Origin: Ichthyophis bannanicus | Taxonomy: Eukaryota; Chordata; Amphibia; Gymnophiona; Ichthyophiidae | DNA: 64,000 nt | Direction of reading: 5' to 3' | Assembly: GCA_033557465.1 (NCBI GenBank) | Contig: CM066033.1 | Location: forward strand, 230,890,109 to 230,954,108 | Position numbers and translations under genes: made by a program | The notes under the pieces: generated by a model | The model's database searches: none | The model's input: only the letters and a program-made list of their open reading frames with translations | What the model was told of the DNA's origin: nothing | Shown: in pieces, positions 11,580 to 21,300 of the stretch | How the letters are laid out: each line of letters starts with the position of its first letter | How positions within the stretch are numbered: position 1 is the first letter of the stretch

Positions 11580-13020
11580 CTGCATCAGCCCATTTCCTGT
11601 CCTAGCTGCCCCCCAACCCAATACATGTCCTATCCCCCCATCATCAACCCACTTCCAGTCCTAACCCCCCATCACCCCATTTTCAGTTTATGCCCCCCCC
11701 TATAACCCATTACCAGTCCTAACCCCCCACTTCCAGTCAGCCCCCCATAGCCCATTGCCAGTCCTAACGCTTCCCCATCTGCCCTCATCCCATTACCAGT
11801 GCTATACCCATCAGCCCACCTCAAGTCCTAACCCCTCCCAGTCAGACCATTTCCTGTATTAGCCCCCCCATAGCCCATTATCTGTCCTAAACCCCCCCAT
11901 AGCCCATTACCAGTCCTAACCCCATCAGACCACCTCCAGTGTTAACCCCCCATCAGCCCATTTCAGTCCTAACCCCACCCAACAGCCCACATCAAGTCCT
12001 AACCCCTCCCATCAGCCCATTAGCAGTCCTAACCCCCCCCCTAGCCCATTAGCAGTCCTAACCCCCCCTCTCTAGCCCTTAGCAGTCCTAACCCCCCCCC
12101 CATAGCCCATTACCAGTCCTAACCCCCATCACCCCATTTCCAGACAGCCCCCATCAGCCCACAGCCCATTAGCAGTCCTATCCCCGCGGGCCCATTAGCC
12201 GTCCTAGCCCCCCCTCCAGCCCATTAGCAGTCCTAACCCCCCCAGCCCATTAGCAGTCCTAACCCCCTCCTAGCCCATTAGCAGTCCTAACCCCCCCCAG
12301 CCCATTAGCAGTCCTAACCCCCCCTCCTAGCCCATTAGCAGTCCTAACCCCCCCTAGCCCATTAGCAGTCCTAACCCCCCCAGCCCATTAGCAGTCCTAA
12401 CCCCCCCTAGCCCATTAGCAGTCCTAACCCCCTCTCTAGCCCATTAGCAGTCCTAACCCCCATCACCCCATTTCCAGACAGCCCCCATCAGCCCACAGCC
12501 CATTAGCAGTCCTAACCCCCCCAGCCCATTAGCAGTCCAAACCCCCCAGCCCATTAGCAGTCCTAACCCCCCCCTGCCCATTAGCAGTCCTAACCCCCCA
12601 TCACACCCATTTCCAGACAGCCCCCATCAGCCCCACAGCCCATTAGCAGTCCTAACCCCCCCCCTCTCCTAGCCATAGCAGTCCTAACCCCCCCCCCTCC
12701 TAGCCCATTAGCAGTCCAAACCCCCCCAAGCCCCTGAGCAGTACTAACCCCCCCTAGCCCATTAGCAGTCCTAACCCCCCCCCTCCTAGCCATTTAGCTG
12801 TCCTAACCCCCCCCTCCTAGCCCATTAGCAGTCCAAACCCCCCCCCAGCCCATTAGCAGTCCTAACCCCCCTAGCCCATTAGCAGTCCTAACCCCCCCCT
12901 CCTAGCCATTAGCAGCCTAACCCCCCCCCCCTCCTAGCCCTTAGCAGTCCTAACCCCCCCAGCCCATTAGAAGTCCAAACCCCCCCCCCCAGCCCATTAG
13001 CAGTCCTAACACCCCCCCCC
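11580..13020. repeat. C-rich minisatellite with a telomere-like core
   Basis: Dozens of copies of a unit of roughly 23-30 bp, with core CCCATTAGCAGTCCTAAC followed by 4-9 C. Units left of about 12130 are more diverged (CCATTACCAGT, CCATTTCCAGT, CCACTTCCAGT); those on the right are more uniform. A second-order repeat containing CATCACCCCATTTCCAGACAG recurs at about 12130, 12460 and 12600. The other strand has G4-G9 runs next to GGTTAGG, so it resembles TTAGGG telomere sequence and could fold as a G-quadruplex. Confidence 0.92.
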
Positions 13021-13030
13021 CCGGCAATTT

Positions 13031-13402
13031 AAAAAAAGAAAAAGAGGCTCTGGCTGCTGCCGCGGACGCGGCAGCATGCAGTGTCCCGCGGGGCCCCCTC
13101 CGCCCGCTAAGCCCCTCTGCAAGGGCTTTCAGATTCGCGAGGGAGACAGCGTCTCCCTCGCGTCTCTTGTTAAGCCCGCAGGGGCTAATGGGAAATTTCC
13201 CATCAGTCCCTCGCGTCTAAAGGGGCTGAAGGGAAATTACCCAGTAACCCCCTACGGGCTTAACAGAGACGCGAGGGAGACGCTGTCTCCCTCGCGAATC
13301 TGAAAGCCCTTGCAGAGGGGCTTAGCGGGCGGAGGGGGCCCCGCGGGACACTGCATGCTGCCGCGTCCGCGGCAGCAGCCAGAGCCCGCTTTTTCTTTTT
13401 TT
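13031..13402. repeat. GC-rich near-perfect palindrome inside the hAT-type element
   Basis: The left arm (about 13031-13207) and right arm (about 13219-13402) are reverse complements with only a few differences. Both contain CTGCTGCCGCGGACGCGGC, TGTCCCGCGGGGCCCC and CAGATTCGCGAGGGAGAC. The spacer is very short, so the strand could fold into a cruciform with stems of about 175 bp. A sub-palindrome GGGAGACAGCGTCTCCC lies in each arm. No ORF here looks like a known protein. Confidence 0.92.
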
Positions 13403-13479
13403 GCGGACCTTCACGCGTGCCAGCTGCAAGGCCTTCGCGTGCCACAGCTGGCACGCGTGCCATAGGTTCGCCATCGCTG

Positions 13480-13487
13480 GCCTAGGG
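13480..13487. repeat. Target site duplication (right) of the 3-kb hAT-type element
   Basis: GCCTAGGG follows the terminal CCATCGCTG and matches 10480-10487 exactly. Confidence 0.92.
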
Positions 13488-13942
13488 GGAACAGTGGTTC
13501 CAACCCCAGGTTCATATCCATTGGTCTCTCCCCCCCCTGCGGTGCCATCTTCCATGTAGGTAGTAGAGACAGCTACCCAATCCCATGGACCACAGGCATG
13601 GGGCACCGTAGTCCCACTCCACAGCCCTCCCCCCTGCAGCCCCCGCCATACAGGATACCCGAGGGATGAGGACGGGAGGTAGAGGAAGGGAGGGGAGGAG
13701 AGAGCAGAAGGGAAAGGGAAAAAGAAAGGGACCCAACAAAAAGTGAACTATCAACTGCATCTTCTCATAGGCGGCTTAAATACAAACGCTGCCAGTCTGG
13801 ATACCTACAATCGGCAGTCCCTCCATCATGGACTCAAAGGGGCCCTCACGGCCCGCCACCCCAGGGGGGGGGGAGAAAAACAGCACGCCCCAAGCTCCCT
13901 CCGATATCTCAATGTTATCCAGGCTAAGTTCCATCCAACAAA

Positions 13943-14814
13943 TCATGACGTGTCTGCTGACCCGCTGCCCGACTTCGGGGCCTGTCGCTCGAGTTGCCCC
14001 ACATATACCGCTGCTTCTTCCGCTGAGCCGAACGTCTTCTGCCGCCCCTCGTGGAACACGTGCAAACGCGCTGGATACTGCACAGAGAATCTGATATTTG
14101 CTGCGATGAGACTCTGGCAGATCGGTGCGTATGCCCTTCTCTGCTTGCTCACAGCCGCTGAATAGTCCGGAGTTATGCGGAGCTTGATATTGTCACTTTC
14201 GACGGTTCCACGTCTCCGGGCCTCTCGCAGAACAGCCTCCTTATGTTGAAACTGCAAGTATTTGGCCAAGACCACTCTAGGCCGCGGGTCATTGGAACTT
14301 CTAGGGCCCACTCGGTGTGCTCTCTCAATCACAATCTGAGAACTCTGTCCCTCCGCCCCCATCAGGGAAGCCGATAGAGAGGCAATGAAAGCCGCAGGTC
14401 TTTGTCTCCCACCGAAGCTGGCACTCCCAGGAACCTCAAGTTGTTCCGCCGCGACCGGTTTTCGAGGTCGTCCAATTTTTCCTCCTGGGCCTTCAAGGCT
14501 GTCTGCACCTGCACCAGCGTCTGGCTCAGTCTCTCCACTTCGTCCTCGGTCTGTGAAATACGGGTCTCTGCCTGCTGCATACGAGCCCCGAAGGCCTCCA
14601 CGGAGCTCTGCACTGCATCCAACTTGCTCCGTATTGTTTCAAATTGGAGAGATAGGGCGCTGGAGACCGCAGCTGAAATCTCTGCTACGGAGGTCCCGGG
14701 GGAGGTAGATGGCAACTCTCCCGCTTTCGGGGGCGATTCCGCCATTTTGGAGGCCCCGACAGTTCGGTCTTTCTCCCTCCGCCCGGCTCGCACTGCCACC
14801 GCCGCCATTCGCAT
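13943..14814 (-). pseudogene. L1 ORF1, copy B
   Basis: The ORF1 RNA-binding protein. From 14814 (or the Met near 14745, MAESPPKAGE) there is a variable N-terminus, a coiled coil (QAETRISQTEDEVERLSQTL), then the RRM-like core with LDDLENRSRRNNLRFLG. A frameshift near 14362 breaks the frame; the next frame continues with VIERAHRVGP, RPRVVLAKYLQFQHK and ITPDYSAAVSKQRRAY to 13943. The C-terminal domain is otherwise open. A separate short open frame at 15133-14882 (MAFSDLAMPLAPRKE) could be the real N-terminal segment or 5' untranslated sequence. Confidence 0.85.
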
Positions 14815-14929
14815 CCAACTCCCTCGGACAGAGAGCTAGTACGTTCGGCACTTGGGGAGAACTAGAAAATAGTAATGGTACTCACAAATGAGCACTTTTG
14901 TGCCGGTTTAGAGCAAGGGGAGCCCGGAG

Positions 14930-15290
14930 CTCAGGAGAGATGTGACTTCCCAAGCTCACCACATCACGTGATCCCTTAACTACTTCTTTTGCGAGCTCCG
15001 CTGGGGCAGAATCAATACTCTCCGCTCCCGGAGAGGCCGGTTGTGCTAGCCCCGAGGTAGAAGGCCCAGCCTTGGAGACTTTCTCTCGCTCTTTTCGCGG
15101 CGCCAAAGGCATGGCCAGGTCAGAGAATGCCACCGGTAAGTAGGGGCCACTTCAGAAACACCCTCGAAAAGCAGGGGGAGCGCAAGGAGGCAAAAGCAGA
15201 TTTTAAAGCAGATTTATTTTCGTGGCTGCCCTGGAGCGAGCGGAAAACGTCCGCGCTCACTCACGCATCACGTGACTCCCTTCACCTCGG
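14930..15290 (-). promoter_or_regulatory. 5' region of L1 copy B with two TCACGTGA E-boxes
   Basis: The palindromic E-box TCACGTGA occurs at 14964-14971 and 15268-15275, each after a GCTCAC stretch and before TCCC or CTCCC. The two contexts look like diverged copies about 300 bp apart, which would fit a repeated 5' UTR unit. Promoter function is inferred from position; the transcription start is not known. Confidence 0.45.
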
Positions 15291-15299
15291 ATGCATTTT

Positions 15300-15890
15300 A
15301 AAAAACACTGACCATGCTATTTGAATATTGATCTGCAATGATTTATCTACCTGGAGAAATATTTTTAATATCAGCCTCTTAATGTTCTCTGACATCCTGT
15401 ACATACTGTAGTGTGCATTTAAATCAATCAGCAGAATGAAAAAGCATTGGGAGTATGACCTTTGAAGAATCTGACAAACCACATCTCATCAGGAGTACCT
15501 CTTCCTGCCTAACAGAGTCAATGCTTAAGTTTACCTGGACTAAACTGAAGCATCCCTGGGGGTGGGGGTTTAAGGCTAGGTTTGCATTTGTGTGCATAAC
15601 ATTAAAATCTGAGTGCATATGTGTCAATTAACTCTGAAAACTGTAGCACACTGAAGGGCAGAGGTAAATGTGTGTGCTTAGTTTCTATGGGCGAATATTT
15701 AAAACAAAAGTATGCCCCTTCTTCCACTTTGAAATGATGAGATACCTTATATGCTGACAAGTATACCTGCTCTTTGGTTTGTATACATTTTCAGAATTAA
15801 TTTACATGCACATGCTTGGATTTTCAAAAAGCAGAGGCATCCAAGTTAAGATGCTTGGGGAGGCTAAGCTTTCCCAAAACCCAGGCTGCT
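15300..15890. other. Non-coding sequence, no recognised repeat
   Basis: AT-rich mixed sequence between the 5' end of L1 B and a CR1 copy. I see no open frame of note, no terminal repeats and no similarity to the other elements here. Confidence 0.4.
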
Positions 15891-15894
15891 GGAG

Positions 15895-17295
15895 CAGGGA
15901 TTAGATCATACAGATGTACTGGATGTGGTTGAAAACTACAGGCTGGTTAGTTTAACCTCAGTGGTGAGTAAATTACTGGAAGCGCTGCTGAAAGAGAAAA
16001 AAGTGAGGTTTCTGGAGTCCAGCAGATTACAGGATCTGAGGCAGCATGGATTCACCAGAGGCTGGTCTTGTCAGACAAATCTGATTGACTTCTTTGACTG
16101 GGTGGCCAGGGAGTTGGACTGAGGGACAGCCCTAGATGTGGTGTATTTAGATTTTAGTAAAGCCTTTGACACCGTTCCGCACAGGCGACTTATAAACAAA
16201 CTGAGCATCCTAGGGACGGACCCTAAAGTTACTGCTTGGGTTAGAAATTGGTTGAGTGTGAGGCGACAAAGGGTATGGGTAAATGAAGTTCACTCTGAGG
16301 AGAAGGAGGTTACCAGCGGAGTGCCGGAGGGATCTGTCCTTGGTCCGATTCTTTTTAACATCTTTTTTTAGTGATATTGTGGAAGGGCTGTCAGGTAAGG
16401 TTTGCTTCTTTGTGGATGATACCAAAATCTGCACAAGAGTAGACACCCAGAAAGGTGTAGATAAAATGAAGAGGGATCAGCTAAGCTTGAAGAATGGTCT
16501 AGAATTTGGCAAATGAAACTTAATGTCAAAAAATGCAAGGTCATGCATTTAGGTTGCAGCAATCCCAGGGAGCGATATAGTATAAGAGGGTGAAGTACTT
16601 CTGTCAACAAAATAAGAGCAGGACCTAGGTGTGATTGTGTCTGATGATCTTAAAGTATCTAAACAGGTAGAAAAGGCAATGGCGAAAGCTAGAAGGATGC
16701 TTGGGTGGATATGGAGAGGAATGGCTAGCAGAAGAAAGGAGGTGATAGTGCCTCTGTATAAGTCTTTGGTGCGACATCATTTAGAATATCGTTTGCAATT
16801 CTGGAGACCGCACCTTCAAAGGGATATAAACAGATTGGAATCGGTAGAGAAGATGGCTACTAAAGTGGTTAGTGGTCTTCATTATAAAGCATATGAGGAC
16901 AGACTTATGGATCTTAATATGTACACCTTAGAGGAAAGGCGGGATAGAGGTGATATGATTGAGATGTTTAAATATCTCCGTGGCATAAATGCACAGGGGG
17001 AGAGCCTCTTTCTGTTGAAAGCAAGTTCTGCTATGAGGGGACATTGAATGAGGGTGAAAGAGGATAAACTCAGGAGTAATATGCAGCAATATTTCTTTAC
17101 AGAAAGAGTGGTAGATGCGTGGGATAGTCTCGTAGTGTAGGTGGTAGAGATGAGGACAGTATCTGAATTCAAAAAAGCATGGGCCAAACACAGAGGATCT
17201 CAAAAGGTAAAAACAGGACTGTTGAAGTGGTTGATATGGAAGAGCAGACTAGTTAGGCCATGTGGTCTTTTTCTGCTATCATTTTTCTAAGTTAC
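15895..17295 (+). mobile_element. CR1 LINE, 5'-truncated, RT domain to 3' end
   Basis: Open pieces encode the CR1 RT in order: YRLVSLTSVVSKLLEALL and QHGFTRGWSCQTNLIDF (15925-16122), VYLDFSKAFDTVPH (16138 on), SGVPEGSVLGPILFNIFF (near 16320), FVDDTKICTRVD (FADD replaced by FVDD, about 16410), and VPLYKSLVRHHLEY through LYTLEERRDRGDMIE (16631-17047). Stops and frameshifts separate them. The 3' end reads TGGTCTTTTTCTGCTATC and is followed by short TTTCTA motifs, as in the related copy ending at 22880. Inactive. Confidence 0.88.
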
Positions 17296-17449
17296 TTATC
17301 ATTTCAGTAGCAGTACTAGACATACACAGCACTGTACAAATAACAAAATAAAAAGACAGTCCCTACTCAGAGCTTACAATATGTTAAGACAGACAAACAG
17401 TAAAACAGGATACTAGGGAATTCTTAAGGGAAATGATTAAAAATACATA

Positions 17450-18180
17450 TGGGCCTAGTCAACTCCATCCTCGGGACGCACCTAGCCAATCAGGTTTTCA
17501 GGATAACCACAATAAATATGCATGAGAGAGATTTGCATACAATGGAGGCAGTGCATGCAAATCTTTCTTATAGAAACATAGGCCATGTGGTCTTTTTCTG
17601 CCATCATGTTTCTATCTTGTCTGCCCTTCCATATCAACTACAGTAGTCCCCTTTTTACCTTTAGAGATCCTCCAGAATTCTGCAGTATCCAGAATTGCAC
17701 ACAATACTCCAAATGAGGTCGCACCAGACACTTATACAGAGGCACTATCACCTCCTTTTTAATGCTGTCCATTCCTCTCCTTATATACCCAAGCATCCTT
17801 CTGGCTTTCATAATCACCTTTTCTACCTGTTTAACTACTTTAAGATTGTCAAACACAATTACATCAAAGTCCTGCTCTTCTTTTGTGGATAGAAGTACCT
17901 CACTCTCCTACACTGTACAGCTCCTTTGGGTTTTTGCATCCTAAATGCATGACCCTGCATTTTTTAGCATTAAATTTCAGTTGCCAAATTCTAGACCATT
18001 CTTCAAGCTTAGCTAGATCCCTCCTCATGTTATTGACTCCTCTTGCAGATGCTATCATCTGCAAATAAGCAAACCTTGCCTGACAGTCCTTCCTCTATAT
18101 CACTAACAAAGAGGCATATTCATTATGGTTATCCTAAAAACCTGACTGGCTAGGACTGGGTTGAGAACTACTGGTCTAGA
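17450..18180. mobile_element. hAT-like palindromic MITE split by a CR1 fragment
   Basis: 17450-17570 matches the left half, and 18115-18180 the right half, of the intact element at 19463-19637. Shared sequence includes AATATGCATGAGAGAGATTT on the left and GGACTGGGTTGAGAAC on the right. The 540 bp between them is a minus-strand CR1 3' end, so the MITE is older than that CR1. The extreme left TIR is not recognisable. Confidence 0.65.
17575..18114 (-). mobile_element. CR1 LINE 3' fragment (minus strand)
   Basis: The reverse complement gives the CR1 C-terminal region: KVVKQVEKVIMKARRMLGY and VIVPLYKCLVRPHLEYC (about 17856-17660), preceded by RT tail sequence (ARSLL, WSRIWQLKFN-type text, 18070-17950). 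The 3' end carries the ATGTGGTCTTTTTCTGCC motif (17584 on). It lies inside a MITE. Confidence 0.8.
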
Positions 18181-18189
18181 CAGAAGAAT

Positions 18190-18453
18190 AAGGGGGTCAG
18201 GATCCAAAGGCACCCTCGAAGAGATGAGTTTTTTTGTCTGGATCAGAATAGGACCGGAGATGGAGTCTGACGTATCGATTCGAGCAGTCTATTCTAGGAA
18301 TATGGTTCAGCAAGGTGGGATGAACAGATTCTGGAGTTGGTAGTAGAAAAGAAGGGCATAGATAAAAGTGATTTGCTTGGTTAACAGAGTTGCTGGAGAG
18401 GGGTGTAGGGAGAAATGAGAGGAGAGGTAATTAGGAGTTAGTAAATAAATACA
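18190..18453 (-). mobile_element. Probable antisense L2-like fragment
   Basis: Together with 18841-18970 this reads like antisense L2-type text (GGGAGCCAACGGAAA near 18880, TTAGGAGTTAGTAAATAAAT near 18430). There is no clear protein homology, so the assignment is weak. The 371-bp hAT-type element at 18462 interrupts it. Confidence 0.35.
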
Positions 18454-18461
18454 CTTGTAGG

Positions 18462-18832
18462 CAATGGTGGGATTCGGCCAGTCCGGCTTGGTTCGCGCAA
18501 ACTGGTTCCTGCCATGGGCTGTATTTGCCAAACCAGGCTGAAAATGGCATTGCGATGCTGGCACTGCACTGGTGGACATTCTCCCATCCGCCAGTGGTTT
18601 GACAGCATCGGGGGAGCATGGCATCAGGGGAAGCCCCCGATGTCGTCAAACCACTGCCAGGTGGGGGGTTGGGCTGCTGGGCCACCAGGGAGTTTCTGCC
18701 CTGCGGTGGCCGCCAGAAGCCGAGCGTGCAGTGCTGGCAATGCAAATGCATGCCCATGCTGCCACCCGCTCGACTCCTTCAGTGGTGGAATCGATCCAAA
18801 CCAGTTCCTGATTGGATCGAATCCCGCCACTG
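18462..18832. mobile_element. 371-bp non-autonomous hAT-type element
   Basis: Ends CAATGGTGGGATTCG and CGAATCCCGCCACTG are imperfect inverted repeats. Exact 8-bp duplications CTTGTAGG flank it at 18454-18461 and 18833-18840. The interior is GC-rich with internal inverted segments (CAGTGGTTTGACAGCATCGG against CGATGTCGTCAAACCACTG). No ORF of interest. Confidence 0.9.
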
Positions 18833-18969
18833 CTTGTAGGTCATCCGGAGAAGTTTGTACTGTATGCAGAAATGGATAGGGAGCCAACGGAAAAAGTGAC
18901 AATTTAGGCTGAGAATAGAGCAGATATTAGGACAGTTATCAAGGCAGGAAGCCAGCAGAAACTCTGCAT

Positions 18970-19455
18970 ATACTGCAGTAACTACTAATTTTTTGCCTCC
19001 CTCTGATTGTGACTAGCAGAATGAGCCAAGCTGCAAGCAGAGGATGGGGAACACAGGGCGCAAGTACGGAAGAGGTGCTGACATGATCACTGGGGCTTCC
19101 TGGCAGGAAGCCCAATAAGAGAGAGTTCTCGTGGGGGGAGGTGGGGGGGGGGGTGGAATGCCAGCTTAGCGAGTAACACAGAGCACATTTCTGTCTTGCT
19201 AAGGTCCTCTTTGAAAGTTTTGCATACGTACCAACTGCTTGCTGTGAATGCCTCCACTCAGTCCAGGTAAACGTATGTGTGCGCAGGTTGTATTTAAGCA
19301 AGCTACCTGCAAATTGTGAGAACAGTTTTATGAGAGTCTGTTTCCTCAGATAAGGCACTGTTTTATCTGCAAAAACACTTTTGTAAATTAAAATATATAT
19401 TCTTTAATATATTTGATGCCACTTCTCATATTAACCATTTACAGAAATGTTTCGC
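18970..19455. other. Non-coding sequence, no firm assignment
   Basis: Mixed sequence with a G-rich run at 19138-19153. Part of 19040-19120 resembles 33920-34010 (CGCAAG or GTGCAAG, then a TGA(C/T)ATGATCACT-like stretch and CTTCC), suggesting an old dispersed repeat. No gene is visible. Confidence 0.35.
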
Positions 19456-19462
19456 ACTAAAA

Positions 19463-19637
19463 CAGAGGTTCTCAACCTAGTGCTTAGGTTTCCAGGATAG
19501 CCACAATGAATATGCATGAGAGAGATTTGCATACAATGGTGGCAGTGCATACAAATCTCTTTCATGCATATTCATTGTGGTTATCCTAAAAGTCTGACTG
19601 GCTAGGTGTCTCCCTAGGACTGGGTTGAGAACCACTG
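19463..19637. mobile_element. 175-bp palindromic hAT-like MITE
   Basis: Begins CAGAGGTTCTCAACC and ends GGTTGAGAACCACTG. The interior is also symmetric (CACAATGAATATGCATGA against TCATGCATATTCATTGTG). Flanks CACTAAAA (19455-19462) and TACTAAAG (19638-19645) match at 6 of 8, as expected for an old 8-bp duplication. TIRs of the form CAGTGGTTCTCAACC are typical of vertebrate hAT elements. Confidence 0.85.
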
Positions 19638-19980
19638 TACTAAAGCATTAGCGCCTATTATTGAGGCTCGGTCTGTCTGTCCGCCTGTCTGTTAGTCCAT
19701 TTGACTGCATGCATGTTTTTTGTGTGCATGCACAGTCAGAAGAGAAAGTTTGGGAAGGAGCTGCTCATGCACTGTATGTGCCAAATGTTAAGAGGCATTC
19801 TGGACCCAGGAGGTGACAGAACAGGAGTTTAATTTAATGTGACAATTTAATAACATTGCTTATATTCGGCTTTTTCAGTCACAGAAAGTACAAAGCAGAC
19901 TTTAACCTAATAAAACAGGAATTATTAAAATACAATATATAACATGTTAAAATAACCCACAACTCTCCTCAAACCAAAAC

Positions 19981-20945
19981 CCATAAGAACATAAAAAATG
20001 CCATACTGGATCAGACCAACACACATCAAGCCCAGAATCCTGATTCCAACAGTAGCCAATCCAGGTCACCAGTACCTGTCAGGTTCCCAAAAAGGTACAC
20101 AGGTTTCACAGTGCTCATCCTGGGGTAAGCGGTGGATTTCCCAGATCCTCTTTAATGATTGTTTATGGACCTTTTCTTCAGAAACCTGTCCAAATCTTTT
20201 CTAAACCTAGCTACATGAACAGCTTTTACTGCATCCTCCAGTAACGAATTCCAGAGTTTAATTATGCGTTGAGTGAAAAAATATTTTCTCTTTTTAGTTT
20301 TAAATGGGTTACATTCAGGGCTGAACAGTCCACTAGGTGGGCTAGGTGGCTGCCTATGGCAACAGATCTCTGTGGGCGGCTTCAGCAGACATGGCCTGCT
20401 ACATTACCCCTGCACACTGAGTTGTACTGCCCCTCCCCCCCATGCTGACACATGCCATGCTGCCGCCGACCCAGCGGCAGGGGGTGCAGCTAGGCTCAGA
20501 GGCAGGCCATGTGCTTCGGCACACATGGCCTGCCGCTTCTGAACCCCCAAAGTTATGTCAGAGGGAGATCAAAAGCAGCAGGCCATGTGTGCCGAAGCAC
20601 ATGGCCTGTCACCAAGCCGAGCAACACCATGCCACCCCAACCCCGCTGCCGGCTCAGCGTGCAAGGGAAGGAGCAGCATGGCTTGTGGGGGTGGCATGAT
20701 CAGGGCTTCTGCCTAAGGCAACAGAAACCCTTGGCCCAGCTCTGATTACATTGTAGCTTCATTGCATGTCACCTAGTCTTTCTAATTTTTGATGAAGTAA
20801 ACAACCAATCTATGCTTACCCGTTCTACTTCATTTATTAATATATAGGCCTCTATCATATCTCCCCTCAGCCATCTCTTTTCCAAGTTGAAGAGCCCTAA
20901 CCTTGTAAGCCTTTCCTCATAGGGATATCCTTCCATCCCCTTTTC
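19981..20945 (-). mobile_element. CR1 LINE 3' end (minus strand), split by a hAT-type element
   Basis: The reverse complement gives the CR1 C-terminal coding remnant (GLFNLEKRWLRGDMIE-type text near 20870-20900, KRKYFFTQRIIKLWN-type text near 20260-20290) and the 3' untranslated end with CCAATCCAGGTCACC and CATACTGGATCAGACC. The element at 20316-20744 interrupts it. Confidence 0.82.
20316..20744. mobile_element. 429-bp non-autonomous hAT-type element
   Basis: Ends CAGGGCTGAAC and, reversed, CAGAGCTGGGC. Flanks GTTACATT (20308-20315) and ATTACATT (20745-20752) match at 7 of 8. The interior is GC-rich with inverted segments (AGGCCATGTGCTTCGGCACA against TGTGCCGAAGCACATGGCCT). CR1 sequence resumes directly after it. 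Confidence 0.85.
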
Positions 20946-21300
20946 TATTTTGGTGTTTATGTTTATTTTAAACTTTCTATATCACTTTTCTGTTTAGAGA
21001 CATGGTGGTTTATACTTGATAAAATTACTGAAAATAGAAAAGAATGCCATCAGTTAATAGGATAGAGAGGACAGAGAGGGTGGAACAAAAAGTTGTAACA
21101 TGAAGGGGTGCAAGAAAGAGAGGAAAGAGGTTTGTTCTATGTCCCAGGCAGTTTAGGATTCAAAAGCCCATGAGCAGAAATGTGTCATAAGCTGAGTTTT
21201 GAATGATGGGTAGGATGGTTCAAGACAGAGCTCTCAGGATAGAGAATTCCAAAGATTGGCAACGCAGAAAAAGAAGACCTAATGACGGATAGATTGAAGT
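20946..21300 (-). mobile_element. L2-like LINE fragment (minus strand), part 1
   Basis: Antisense to an L2-like 3' region (AAACCACCATGTCTCTAAAC on the minus strand, with WNSLS-type remnant near 21245). It resumes at about 22885-23035 after the plus-strand CR1, where the minus strand encodes FSYLTFYTPSRALRS, an L2-type motif. Confidence 0.55.

Larger units (their letters stand above)
10488..13479. mobile_element. 2992-bp non-autonomous hAT-type DNA element
   Basis: The left end reads CAGTGATGGCTAACCT and the right end, reversed, CAGCGATGGCGAACCT (14 of 16 matching). Perfect 8-bp duplications flank both. The right subterminal sequence has repeated GGCACGCGTGCC-type motifs, as in other hAT ends. 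No transposase is visible. The interior holds AT-rich sequence of unknown origin (10530-11560), a C-rich minisatellite (about 11580-13020) and a GC-rich palindrome (13031-13402). It probably moved with a transposase made elsewhere. Insertion in L1 B makes it younger than that L1. Confidence 0.9.
5484..15290 (-). mobile_element. L1-clade LINE copy B, split by a hAT-type insertion
   Basis: A near full-length minus-strand L1: poly(A) (T run 5484-5505), ORF2 (9570-5764), a C/T-rich spacer (9571-10479 and 13488-13942), ORF1 (14814-13943) and a GC-rich 5' region up to about 15290. The element at 10488-13479 with 8-bp duplications divides it inside the spacer. Linking both halves to one L1 rests on matching orientation, order and spacer composition. 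About 10150-10480 is less C-rich and could be another insertion. No target duplication could be recognised because the 5' boundary is soft. Confidence 0.78.

Noticed and set aside
12590..12793. Open frame of repeated Gly/Val/Thr/Ala units on the minus strand
   Set aside because: It is only the minisatellite read in frame; unit length changes break it elsewhere and no start context or family is seen.
11580..13020. Interstitial telomere or chromosome fusion site
   Set aside because: The unit is 23-30 bp with an AGTCCTAAC core, not TTAGGG arrays, and it lies inside a transposon with target duplications.
11580..13020. CRISPR-like regular repeats
   Set aside because: Units are contiguous without unique spacers, and the genome is eukaryotic.
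5484..15290. Host gene encoded by the 927-residue ORF at 6302-9085
   Set aside because: It contains all L1 RT motifs and sits between an L1 endonuclease and a poly(A) tail.
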